A stretch of DNA of 64,000 bases from Copromyces sp. CBS 386.78 (Eukaryota > Ascomycota > Sordariomycetes > Sordariales > Sordariaceae): the NCBI GenBank assembly GCA_030685235.1, contig MU839099.1:372001-436000 (forward strand), written 5' to 3'. The notes under the pieces were generated by a model. That model saw only the letters and a list, made by a program, of their open reading frames with translations, was not told the origin of the DNA and did no database searches. The translations under genes were made by a program, and so were the position numbers. Position 1 is the first letter of the stretch, and the number at the start of each line of letters is the position of its first letter. This document shows positions 12,671 to 23,938 of this stretch, piece after piece.

Positions 12671-15600
12671 CTCTACTATTGACCATCTAAAGTCTATGAT
12701 TCTGGGGTCGACGTCGAGGTTCCGGAACGAAACCGTCAACAGAACCTCTACGGAGAGGGTCAGGGGCTGTTATTTTTATTTTTATTTTTTTTTTTCTAAG
12801 GTGGTGGTATAGGTCACGCTACCATCTTATCAGCCACTGCCTCCCACAAACTGACCATCATCGAAAGGTGTTGCTTTATTCCAGATGATAGAGCTCCTGT
12901 TTGGTCCTCTATATAGAGGTTACAGGTATACTCTGTATAATACAGCCAAGCAGAAAACAGGTCATATCATGGTGGGTTTGTACTTTGTTTGCTCAGTCAA
13001 AGAAGCTGATCAGTTCGAGTCGTCATCGCTGATCCAGTCTATAAGGACCGCTGGCTCTGTGCAATTATACTGACTCAACTTTCCATGACTTGCAGATCGA
13101 ACAGCTTCTCAATTCCCGTCTTGAATCCTTCGAATGTGGAAACCTGAACCTTTGGATAATGTCATGGTGATTCTATAACAGAGGTAGAAACGAATCTGGC
13201 CGGTGCTTGCCGTGGGCGGTGAGAAAGAGAGTCGCGCTTTCCCCCCAACCCCCCCCCCTTCCTCCCCGGGGGTCTACCCCGCCAAATCCCACCAATGTTC
13301 AACTATAACTCCGTCTGCGACATGGTAAGTTTTCAAGACGGGTCACGTTGTCTTACATTTCCACTTCGTTTAGGTATTCCACTTCCCCCAGTCCCCAGCT
13401 CCCAGTCCTCAACGATGATTTCAGCGAAGATCACCGGGATGCCATCAAAAAGGAAAAAGAGGCAAGGTTCAAACATCTGACGTCCCATCACATCTGCATT
13501 CGGTCTGCCTGCCTGTCTATCTCGAGACGGGACCCCTTCGGCAAGCCGGCCATCCCAGGATGAGATACTGCAAGCCACAGTTTCACTCTCGCTTCTTCCA
13601 CTTCCACCGTCTTCTTCCACCCGCCAGCTTCCACGGCATCGTCGTGTGCGGGATGGTGGCTTCTGCTGGCTGAGGTGATGCCAACCACCACGTCCTGCAT
13701 GACGCCGTTGCACGAGAATGCCCTACCTATAGGCTCTCGAGCCATGGCACACTTTAGGGACCTTCGGCTTACCAAGTACGTGCCTGTCTGCATGTATCGC
13801 GTATGACTTGGACCATCTTGGCGAATCGGATCTCGTCGTCCTCAATAACCCTGAGCGACGCAGTACCTTTGCTTGGTTGCATACAGCGATGGTATCCGAG
13901 CTCTTGTCTCGACAGTAACCACAAGCCAAGCCGGAGATACCTCCTTTCTATCCATGGCATCCTTTCTTGCGCAGCTTTGGCAAGCCAGCCACAAGGGCCC
14001 TTCATACTCCCTCTCTCGAGCATAGATAGGTAGGACTGCTCAACCGTCTGGCCCCTCGCTTCTTCCCGCCGTCAACGGAATTGACGAATCGTCTCCGAGC
14101 TGCCTACAAGCGATCTGATAAAAGGGATAGCGGTGACCAAGCAGCCTCGGAAGCGGCGTTGGATTATGATATTCGATAAGGAATTAACCAATCCCTCTTC
14201 AGACTATCAAAGGCCTACCCTCACTGGCCTACCCCTAGTACCCTACACTGACAGCGTAGCAGTTATATACGTTGAGTACTCCTCGAGAGGCAACTGATAC
14301 GAGTTCATGAATCCACAACTCGCCAGTTAGTGGGGGTGTGAGTGACAGGCCGTGTTTCCTCCCAAGACATTGTCTCATTCAGCATTCTAGATCTACGTAA
14401 CTGTACTCCGCACACTTACATGGCAGTATCTATATATGACAGCATGCGGATAGAAACCAGTTGGACTGAACGGACTGATGGACACAGCGTAGGTATCGAT
14501 TTACCTAACGATGGTTGTCAATTCCTCATTTTCTTCTACCATCCTAGCTGCAGTCGGCCACGTCTGGTGATGGTGTGTCACTTGCTGGCATTCTTCGAAA
14601 AAGCCACCTCAAGAAAAGATCTCGAACGCTTTGGCCTCGCGGGTTTTCTCCGAACCGAACAGCTGGGGTGTGGGCAAGCCATGCCTCGACTAGGATCAAG
14701 GGGATCAAGGACCAACTTGGTGGTAAGAAATTCTGCTGATCCGTAGCGTAGGCTATACCTACCTACCTAGACAGACAGTCTCGTCGAATTTCATGAAGCA
14801 AGACGGTCAAAAACACTCCAAATTTCCTAATCCCAAACCTTGATCACCGTTCTCAAAAGACACCCCTCGTTTTGTAGGGTTACAAAGCATGTAGGAATCC
14901 CGTGGGTAGACCAACTGGCCAGGAGCGAACCAAAGACAAACCTGCGTAGCAAAAAGAGGACCGGGTATAACCAAGATGTGCGGACAAGTGATTTCTTTAC
15001 CACACAACCGGGTTTAAACTTACCAGGTTTTCTAGGTACACAGCTACAACGACCTGACCAATTCGTCTTTGGCCACTTTGACCTGATCAGCGAGCAATAT
15101 TAATTGCGGTTTTGGCAAACCTAGCTACTAGTCTCTCCTTCGGATGCTTCCCCGATCCTTTCCCACTTACATAACGCTGGCTGTGTCGCTCGGGGCAGCA
15201 CAAAGAAACCAGTCAAGCACACCGTACGTTTTCCATCTATGTAAGCATGGGACCACTAGAATTGCACAGACGTTACACTCACTACGCCATAGGCAGGGAG
15301 GAGGGCTTGAATGGGTGCTACCAAACATGCCCCGCTGAATGAATGGACGCCACAGCAATGACGGACAGTCACCGAGGAAAAGGCTGGGTTTGCAACGACA
15401 ACTCGGTTTTTGTTGCGAAAAGATCACAGCCTAGAGGTACCGTAGGCCGTTGTGAAGATATGGTTCACACAACACCACAAATAATCAAGAGGCCACTAAC
15501 AATGAGAGATGGCCTCCAATCACTGGAGAAACTGTCTCTTTACTACTAAAGAGGAGCAGCATTGGCCCTGCCTCTACTCACGTGAATGAAGACCGAACTA

Positions 15601-18600
15601 TTGAAGAATCGTCCACAACTACAATCTTGCAGCATCATTATTGACTGGCCTGTTCAGATCCAACTTTGGTGACAGAATCATGTTCGAAGGTCTACAGAGG
15701 GAAGAAAAGCACCTAATCGAGAAACCGTAAAAAGAGTCCTTCTTCCGTCCGGACAATATTGCCTGATCGACAAAAACTGGTCATAACAAACGTGAGTCAA
15801 GACCCACGTTGGCAGATCGACCCGAAGTATGCGATCTACTAGACGGGGTTTCACATCGACACTCTCCGGCCATCACTCCCCCGCATATATGAAGAAAGCC
15901 CCTTCCCGAAGGAGAGTATGATGAGCGGCTCGCTGGAGAGGATCACTGACATACGTGAGTGGGCACGTGATGACCATGTCCTAGCAAGTGATCACATCGA
16001 GTTTGTTTGCCAACTCGCCATGCGTCTCAACTAGCAAAGTAACATGCTGAGGAGGCTGCCGATTGGTGATAAGACGAAGACTTCCGGATTGAAATGCTGT
16101 TGTCATATACATCTAACTCAGGGAAGACACTCCAAAAAGCAGTCAACGGTGCAAGTGCTCATGACATGTAGAAAAAAAGAGGTTTCTCTGACAGTGTTGA
16201 CAGAAGGAGACACTTGACCAATGTGATGACGACGTAATAGTATGTTGCCCCTTGAACCAAGTTTTGGTTCTTCGAAGAAGACTGACCTATCATCCAGCTT
16301 TTGGATAGCTCCTACTTCTACCAATGTAATGTGAGTGATACGCATAAATTTCTCGACTGGTCGAGACTCACACTCGCTCAAGCCCTTCTCTGGATTCAGT
16401 TGCAGAGATATATGATCACATACCACCAAAGGGAGAACAAACTTCTGATCCTCAAGGCGCGCAATAACAGCTCACATTGATGGGCTCAATATTAACAGAA
16501 TATCGGACTATTGACACTCATCATGACAAGGGGAAAATGACTCCGTTCTCTGACGAATTCTACTGTTCTTTACGACACATTTCGGGTCTTTTGCTCGGAA
16601 TATAGCTGGTTACATGGCAAGACGAAGAGTGAGTGGATGGAGATACCTAGGTGAGGTGAAATTAGTTGAAATACGGCAAGGTGGGATCGTGTCTTTCATG
16701 GAAGTCAGAGTCAAGAAAGTCGTGGCTTCCCTCCAAAGAAAGATAGAATGGCAAGTGCAGTGCCGCAGGGTTTTCAAAGGGGACACAGATGGCAGGCGCT
16801 ACCTGTTGATAAATTTTGAACTTTTCCGGACTTCCCCTCAAGCCTGGCCCGCACGTTCGCTTGCGTCATCTTTTCTGTTGCGTATTCAAGCAAGTAGTCT
16901 CCGACTTCTCCGACTTCTCGGGAGCTGTACCAATTATTCCGAGTTTAGTCGACATTGTGATCCCGAAAATAGAACAGGTAGCTGAAACCCACTCCTTTTC
17001 GGCATTGACTGACATTCCAACGCAAATACGCAGAAACAGGGCCAGTCAATTCCAAATCGAAATGGGTTTGAAGGTGCCCCGACTTCCACTTGAAGTGCGC
17101 CGAATGTCTGTGGTTCGTCCCGATCCGTCGTTGCACCAGTCGTCCCAGCCCTCGCTTCTCGCCTCAGCTCCCGTCGTTCCAAAGCCGCGGATACCACTTC
17201 GATGCCGGCATCTACGCCCTGTGAAATCGTACATTGCGCTTGTTTTCCATGGGAACGTCGATGATGAGAGCAGGCCCATCCTGGAGGTGATTGCCAGATA
17301 TTGGAGTTCAAGCAAACTTGTCAAGAGGAGAAAGGCGCAAACCCAAGTGGGATCGTTGATCTAAGAGTCTGGGGGGGTGGGGGGAGGGGCAGGGGTCCTG
17401 TCCAACAGCCACCAACGCCAACGGTCCAGGCCACTTACGCCGGTGTTCGTTGGTGATGATGGGCCATTCAGGGGCATTAACACAGTGGAGGCTTGCCAAG
17501 CACGCCATGTCAAATCGACATGTTTGACGATCAGGGCAAACCGGAGAAGTTAGCCGGTAGACTAGCGTTCACTACATAATCACTTCACCACATTCACGTT
17601 ATCAGAGGACGACCTGGATGGGCTGAAGTCTCACAAGCTACGGTGCGCAGCTGACTGTCGTATCAAAACTATACAGCTTCAGCGACCATGGCCAAGCAAA
17701 AGCTTTTTGTTTGCAGTCACTTGCCGGCCCAATCCTCTGGACATTTTGAAAACTTTGTCGGCCAACCCGGAATGTTGGCAAGATCTTCACACGTCCTATC
17801 CACCACACAGATTACACTACACACTGTTTACCTGCGTCTCGGTTCACCATCATCTCTTTTAATCTTATTGCCGTTATCGGGAAACCCCGTTGCTTGGTGT
17901 TTGGTTACCCTTCGGTTGCTCTGGACCCCAAATGCGGAATAGTGTCGTGGCATAGGCTGTCGGCCTTACGCGCTTGCTGATATGTGTGACACCGCAGCCT
18001 AACTCGAAACGTCAAGTCAATAATGGTAAGATACTCGGCACCCATGTCCCCATTCTCAAGCGCGAACGGCGACAATGGAACTTTCCTGACCTGAACTCGC
18101 TGCAGAGAACTTCATCCTCCTCATCTCCTCTCATCTGTGGGAATCGGACCTTTCTCTGCTCAACGGCCACTAAACAAGCGTCACCGGGACGCCACTTTTA
18201 CCCTTGCCCACGTCGTCGAGTAACCCGCCGTTACTTCTGGGACCACTTACATCCTCCGCCTCTCAACGGAACAGCGATCCAATCCACGAAGCCTCGAGTC
18301 GAGAACTCTCTTCGCATCTACGACGCAACTTGTTCTCTGTATTTCCAAATTCCGAGGTTAAAAAGGCAGCGAGACAACAGGAGGTCTGGGAACGACGTCT
18401 TGAACGAGCCGTCACAACTGCAACCTTTTCCTCGCTCGTGTCCCGACTTACTGGATTTGTCAACCTCGTGCTTATTCGAGGTCCGTCAAGGCCAGGCGAG
18501 CTGCTTCTTAGGTGAGATCATTCGTATGATTCCTCTCCATACCATGCGCCAAACACCTCCATGCCGCCTTTGCCACTTAGTGTACCGCGTTCCGAGTTTC

Positions 18601-18861
18601 AGAATAGCGTACATACAAAGGATCCGCTTTCCCCAGACTTGAACGATTGTCTCACACAATGCAAGGGCGGCCGTTATCTTGACCAACTCAATCTTATCTC
18701 CCAGAAAGCAACCGTCCGGATCTGCATGGAAATCTGGCGGGTTTGTCAAGAATATCTGCTGATTTTGGTTCCACGATAGCCGCGTACCCCGCCAACCGCA
18801 TCAGGTCGTTCAACAAACATCATCCCGTTCGGACATATCGCGATATCGCCACCCTGCCACC
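12671..18861. other. Long gene-poor interval
   Basis: About 6.2 kb with no supportable coding region. Contents: T-rich tract 12770-12796, C-run 13241-13278, acctacctac-type microrepeats near 14757, G-run 17367-17395. ORFs at 16118-16429 (-), 16816-17364 (+) and 17974-18642 (+) show no recognisable domain, and the last of these overlaps the probable promoter and leader of the bZIP gene. Decayed sequence or non-coding transcripts are possible but not shown. Confidence 0.5.
17367..17395 (+). other. G-run with quadruplex potential
   Basis: Closely spaced G-tracts (7, 6, 4 and 4 G) satisfy a G-quadruplex pattern on the plus strand. No gene boundary is evident next to it. Confidence 0.4.
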
Positions 18862-20508
18862 ATGACTTCTTCACTACCTCTTCAGCCACTCACAACTTAT
18901 GCTGAGGATCCCCACTCTGGCCCGGACAGCAACCCATTGTCCACTCTGAATCTTACAATTCTGAAGAGTCTCTCAGACAAAAAAACGAGGGGTGGGTAGC
19001 ATTTATCAACATGGTCGCTGTTGGTGGATACCGACCGGCTGATAGTTTTGGGTGTATAGATGGTCAACCACCGAAAAGACGAGGCCCAAAACCAGACAGC
19101 AAGCCAGCACTCACACGACGTCAAGAGCTGAACAGACAGGCACAACGGTATGCTTCTTCCGTTATCCATAAACGCCCTGATACCTGCTGACCTGCGATGA
19201 AGAACACATCGTGAACGAAAAGAGCTATATATCAAAGCTCTCGAAGATGAAGTTCTGCGTCTCAAGGAAATTTTCAGCACTATCGCGCAAGACAAGGAGC
19301 GCCTCGCCGAAGAGAACCGGCGGCTGAAAGCCAAGCTAGCCCAGAACGACGCAGCCGGTGACCCAATTGCTGCCGACACGAACTTTTTTGACCAGATGGT
19401 TAGCAGCCCAAGCGGTCCGAGTGTTGGGTACACTTCCAGCTCTAGCATGGTGGGAAGTGGAAGCTACCTACCGGGGGCACCGTCCAGCCAAACGACTTTT
19501 CCATCACCACCACCATCGACGACGACGACGACCTCGCCGGTTTACCGCCCACCTCCCGGAGGACCGAGGGACTTTAACACCATTTTGGGAGATGGGGCAG
19601 GTGTTCGGGCTCCAAAGAGGAATCCAGATTTGGATTATGATCAAGCCGGTATTGATTTTGTGTTAACGTACGAGTTCCCACCTCCTCCGAACCCCCGGCA
19701 GTAAAAACAAAGGAGAAACGGACATCCATGTTGCGCTCTTCGATGCTGGGGATTTCGAGACACATTCCCGTCCACGAAAGAAAGGGAAGGGAGAAAATGC
19801 AACTAACAAGTGCCCTTTGGCCCTGCCCTTTTTTTAGTCTCGAGCGCCCATGCATGGAACACATGACATGGCTATTAGAACGGGGTGCCGGCACCGAAGA
19901 CAGAGCGCAACGAGAGCCCTGCGGCCATGCGCTTATGGCATCCTGTCCTCCTGAGCCCTTCTCCGGGTTATCGCCAGAGAGCCCTTTCGGCTATACCAAC
20001 ACCATCCCGAATTTGGCCATAGGTGGGGATATCGCGGCGACCTCCAACATCACCGGGCATCATGTCCACGCCCACGTGCACGGTCATCCCCCGATGCTTA
20101 CTAGCATCAGCGGTAGTGGTCAGCGTACCTGGGAACTCAGCAAAGCCGACTTGGCTACTTTGCTCGACCTCAGCAAGCGACTGGACCTCGATGGGGAGAT
20201 CACACCTGTCATGGCTTGGGGCATGGTCCTCGCTCATCCGCGGCTTGCGGAGTTGCAGCTCGAGGACGTTGCGCGGTTAACCGAGGAGTTGGGAACGAAG
20301 GTTCGGTGTTACGGGTACGTTTTACATCCCCTCTGTGGTCGCAAATGCCTTCATGCGTCTATGTCGTAGTTGAAGGCTGGGTTTGCTAATTAATTCTCTT
20401 TGGTGTGGTTGTAGGTTTGGAGCTGTGATGGAGGAGTTTGAGGTTAGGGATGCGCTGGAGAATCTGTTTTCGACAAAGCCGGATGGAGGAGTTTTTGAGG
20501 ATTTTTGA
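18862..20508 (+). CDS. bZIP transcription factor, Yap-like basic region
   Basis: Sequence-specific DNA-binding regulator of the fungal bZIP class; nuclear by inference. Five exons: 18862-18991, 19060-19147, 19203-19667, 19838-20314, 20415-20508. Together they join in frame to 417 aa. Start context GCCACCATG is strong. The basic region contains NRQAQRTHRERKE (residue ~67 on), matching the Yap/Pap1 N-x-x-A-Q-x-x-x-R pattern but with His where Yap proteins usually have Phe. A leucine-zipper helix follows (~82-117), then a Ser/Thr/Pro-rich linker. A C-terminal conserved-looking part contains LERPCMEHM and CGHALMASCPP, with two helical stretches near the end. The zipper and basic region are interrupted by intron 2, inside the Arg codon before THRERKE. 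The target pathway is unknown to me; the class assignment is secure. Confidence 0.88.
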
Positions 20509-21176
20509 GAGATCAGTAGACTTGGTCGACTCTTTGATGCTGGGTGGGAGGGAGGAAAGGTTGGCGTTCGGACGCTGGGTAGCTGACCGCATATAATAAT
20601 ACCTGGTCAGAACTAATGCTGACGAGATGCCTTGGTAGGCATCTTTTCATCAACTTGTCGTGTACAACCTGGAAGACGAATCATCATTTGACCGGACGGA
20701 ATAATCCAGATTATGACATGATAGTATTCAAGGCGTTGGGAAAGAAAAATGTGAGAATAATACTAGCAATACCTGGCAAGGTTCAACAAGAGATGTCAAA
20801 GAAAGATATACCGGAAATGGTGACAACAGGTGCTGCAGCTTTCTAGGATGAGCACGGTGAACTTGCTCACCTTGAATGCGCAGGGTTGATTGGCCACTTC
20901 CTTCCCGGTTAACCCCACGTCTGTGTCGGTGAGAAGCTACAGGGACTCAGGGAGCCCCACAGCACACAATAACCCCACCCTGCGAATTTCTGAGTTTTGG
21001 GGCAATTTGCTGCACGGCCGGGACAGCAGAATTCCACAGCGACACAGCCCCGGCGAATTCGAAGCAACCCCTCCGAGTCCTGGGTCCTCTTTTTATTTTA
21101 TCTTTCCAACTTACGCCAGGTCCCGACTATCGATATTATTCCGATATCGTTTCGTCACCCACACACGACAGCAGCC
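20509..21176. other. Intergenic region: bZIP 3' end and eif3d promoter
   Basis: Contains the 3' end of the bZIP gene and the promoter/leader of the eIF3d gene. A pyrimidine-rich stretch at 21081-21170 precedes the eIF3d ATG. No gene of its own. Confidence 0.6.
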
Positions 21177-23106
21177 ATGACGAACCCTACTCCTGGCCTT
21201 TCGGCCCTCGTCGACCTCATCGACTCCCTCCCCGACCTGGGTGCCACTTGGGGCCCCGCCGTCACCACCGAAACCACTCTGAATGGCGTCCCCTACGCCC
21301 CCTACTCCAAGGGCGATAAGCTCGGTCGCATGGCCGACTGGACTGCCGACTCCAAGGACGGCCGTGACGGCCGCGGTGGTCGCCAGCAGTACAACAGGAA
21401 CTTCCGTGGTACGTTATCCTACCCGGCCTCTGTCCTCGCCATGACCCTTTCGAGATTTTGGGATGGGAATAATGATGTTTGCTAACTCCCAACTCTAGAC
21501 CAGCAGATCTACGGTGCCGGTTCCACCTCCATCTTCGCTCCCCCCGTCGCCGAGGACGAGTCTTCCTTCTCCGTTGTCTCCAACGTCAGGGATACTGGCA
21601 AGACCCGCTTCGGTCGTGGTGCTGTCTTTACTAGAGGCCGTGGCCAACGTGGTGGTGCTGGTGCCCAGGCTGGCAGGGGTGGTGGCCGTCAGACCTTCCA
21701 GAGGACAGGTCGTGGTGGTCAGCAGTACGGTGGTGGCTACGACGGTGGCCGCGGTGGTCGCGGTAACACTGGTGCGCGCGGTCGTCGCTTCGGCTGGAAG
21801 GATTATGACAAGCCCCAGCGCAACCGTGATGCTTCGATCAACATCAAGGGTGACTGGAAGCTGATTGAGGAGATTGACTACAACCGCCTTGGCAAGCTCA
21901 ACCTCGAGACCGACGAGGGGGAGGATGTTGATGACTACGGTTTCCTCTACGCCTACGACCGCTCCTACGATAAGCCCGTCGTCAAGAACGCCGAGCGCAG
22001 GCTCACCGCTATCGACCGTGCTGCCTACAACGTCACCACCTCTTCCGACCCCGTCATCCAGGAGCTCGCCGAGAAGGACGAGGCCACCATCTTCGCCACC
22101 GACAGCATCCTCTCCATGCTTATGTGTGCTCCCCGCTCCGTCGCCCCTTGGGATATCGTTATTTCCCGCCAGGGCAACAAGGTCTTCTTCGACAAGCGCG
22201 ACAACGCCGCTCTCGACCTTGTCACCGTCAACGAGAACGCCGCCGATGCGCCGCTCGAGGCTTCCGAGGGTTCCAAGGATGGCATCAACCAGCCCCACGC
22301 CCTTGCCGAGGAGGCTACCTTCATCAACCACAACTTTGCCAACCAGGTTGTCGTCGAGAGCGAGTCCGAGAAGGTCAACATGGCCCACGAGAACCCCTTC
22401 TACAACGCCTCCGAGGAGAACGTTCCCCCTGCCTCCAAGGCCTACAAGTACCGCCGTTTCGACCTCTCCACCAGCGAGGAGGAGTCCGTCTTCCTGGTTG
22501 TCCGTACTGAGATCGACGCTGTTCAGAAGAACGCTACCGACGGCAAGAACCAGCTCGTTACCGTGCACGCCCTCAACGAGTGGGACAGCAAGGCCCAGGG
22601 AGCTGGCGGTGCCCTCGACTGGAGGACCAAGCTCGTTTCTCAGCGTGGTGCCGTTGTCGCTACTGAGATGAAGAACAACAGCTGCAAGCTCGCCAGGTGG
22701 ACTGTTCAGTCTATTCTCGCCAAGGCCGATGTCATGAAGCTTGGGTAAGTTTTGCATCATTGCTGCTAGTTTGATGAAGAGAGTATTAACCAACCTTTTC
22801 CCCTACAGTTTCGTCTCCCGCGTTAATCCCAAGGTCAACGACAAGCACGTCATTCTCGGCGTTGTTGGCTGGAAGCCCAAGGACTTCGCCAACCAGATGA
22901 ACCTCTCGCTCTCCAACGGCTGGGGTATTGTCCGCACCATTGCCGACATGTGCCTCAAGTCCGAGTCTGAGGACACCAAGTTCGTCCTCGTCAAGGACCC
23001 CAACAAGAACATCCTTCGCCTGTACGAGGTCCCCGCCGGCAGCCTCGATGAGGAGGTTGAGGAGTTGGAGGAGGTCCAGGAGGAGGGTGAGGAGGCTGAG
23101 GAATAG
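21177..23106 (+). CDS. eif3d: Eukaryotic translation initiation factor 3 subunit D
   Basis: Subunit d of eIF3, which helps recruit mRNA to the 40S ribosome; mammalian eIF3d also binds caps directly (family knowledge). Exons 21177-21408, 21499-22744 and 22809-23106 join in frame to 591 aa, close to the usual fungal length. Introns begin GTACGT and GTAAGT. Start context GCAGCCATGACG. The N-terminal part carries the [18 protein letters not shown] block, then an RGG-rich segment (roughly residues 110-190), then the conserved core ([54 protein letters not shown]). The tail is acidic ([15 protein letters not shown]). Codon use is strongly C-ending, as in highly expressed Neurospora-type genes, which produces a long antisense open frame. 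Confidence 0.97.
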
Positions 23107-23938
23107 AGTACCTCTGCGGATGAGGAAAAGGAGATCACTGATGATGAGGCATAGAGAGCCGCCTCTGTGAATGAGATGTTAAGGGCGAAGTATGAATATT
23201 TGGGGATCTGAGCAAGTGCTATATGCTCTCCCCGGAAACGATGGGAAGCGGAGAATAAAAGCAGTTTTATTTTTCAGTTAAAGAGCGTTTATTTTTATTT
23301 TTTTGCTACCTGTGTTTCAAGGTACAACGGTTCTTTCACGGGCGTTCATGAACCGAAAATGTCACTCATGGCAGGACTCTATTGGTTTGGCGGTCTTGAG
23401 AGTGGAAAACTTGTCTGCGTTGACGAGACAGGCTGAACACATGGGCGTGGCTCGTGTAGCGTGCATAGTTTAGATAATTATGCAGCGGCTTATGATGGCG
23501 GGGGAATACCGGTAGACAAAGGATTTCATAGTCGGCAGAGTATGAAAGAATAGCCGATATTGGGTAATGAACAACATTCACACACCAACTCAACCCTTTT
23601 GATTTTTGTAATTCTTTTGTTACGGGACCACTTACACTCACGTGACTTCGCGACGCATTTTGGCGTTCGTCGCTCCCATCCACTCCCCGCGTTCTTTCCC
23701 GCCCCCGTTTGCTGCCCGCTTGCAGATGCATGTCTTCGCCACCTGAACAGCCACAACCCCGACCGACCAGCTCGTCCCACCTCCTCACGTCCTTATTATT
23801 GACACCAGAATCCCAATTGCCAACATCCGTCCCTTTTCCATTCAGTCATAGCAACGGCGCGCAGTAATCACCTCACCTCACCACCACACCCGCATTAGAC
23901 AAACCGCGGCAGTGATTTCTCCGGAGAAAGCTAGAACA
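23107..23938. other. Intergenic region: eif3d 3' end and pso2 promoter
   Basis: Contains the eIF3d 3' UTR (T-rich, with aataaa-like agaataaaag near 23250) and the upstream region of the pso2 gene. No gene seen. Confidence 0.6.

Noticed and set aside
16118..16429. 103-codon minus-strand ORF
   Set aside because: Composition is not impossible for a protein, but no motif, intron or partner exon could be found.
16816..17364. 182-codon plus-strand ORF in the gene-poor interval
   Set aside because: Overlaps several other frames on both strands and contains no recognisable domain.
17974..18642. 222-codon plus-strand ORF upstream of the bZIP gene
   Set aside because: No domain; low-complexity, probably promoter or leader sequence.
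21495..22793. 432-codon open frame antisense to eif3d
   Set aside because: It mirrors the strongly C-ending codon use of eif3d; the protein is Val/Leu/Gly-rich with no domain, and eif3d on the plus strand is certain.
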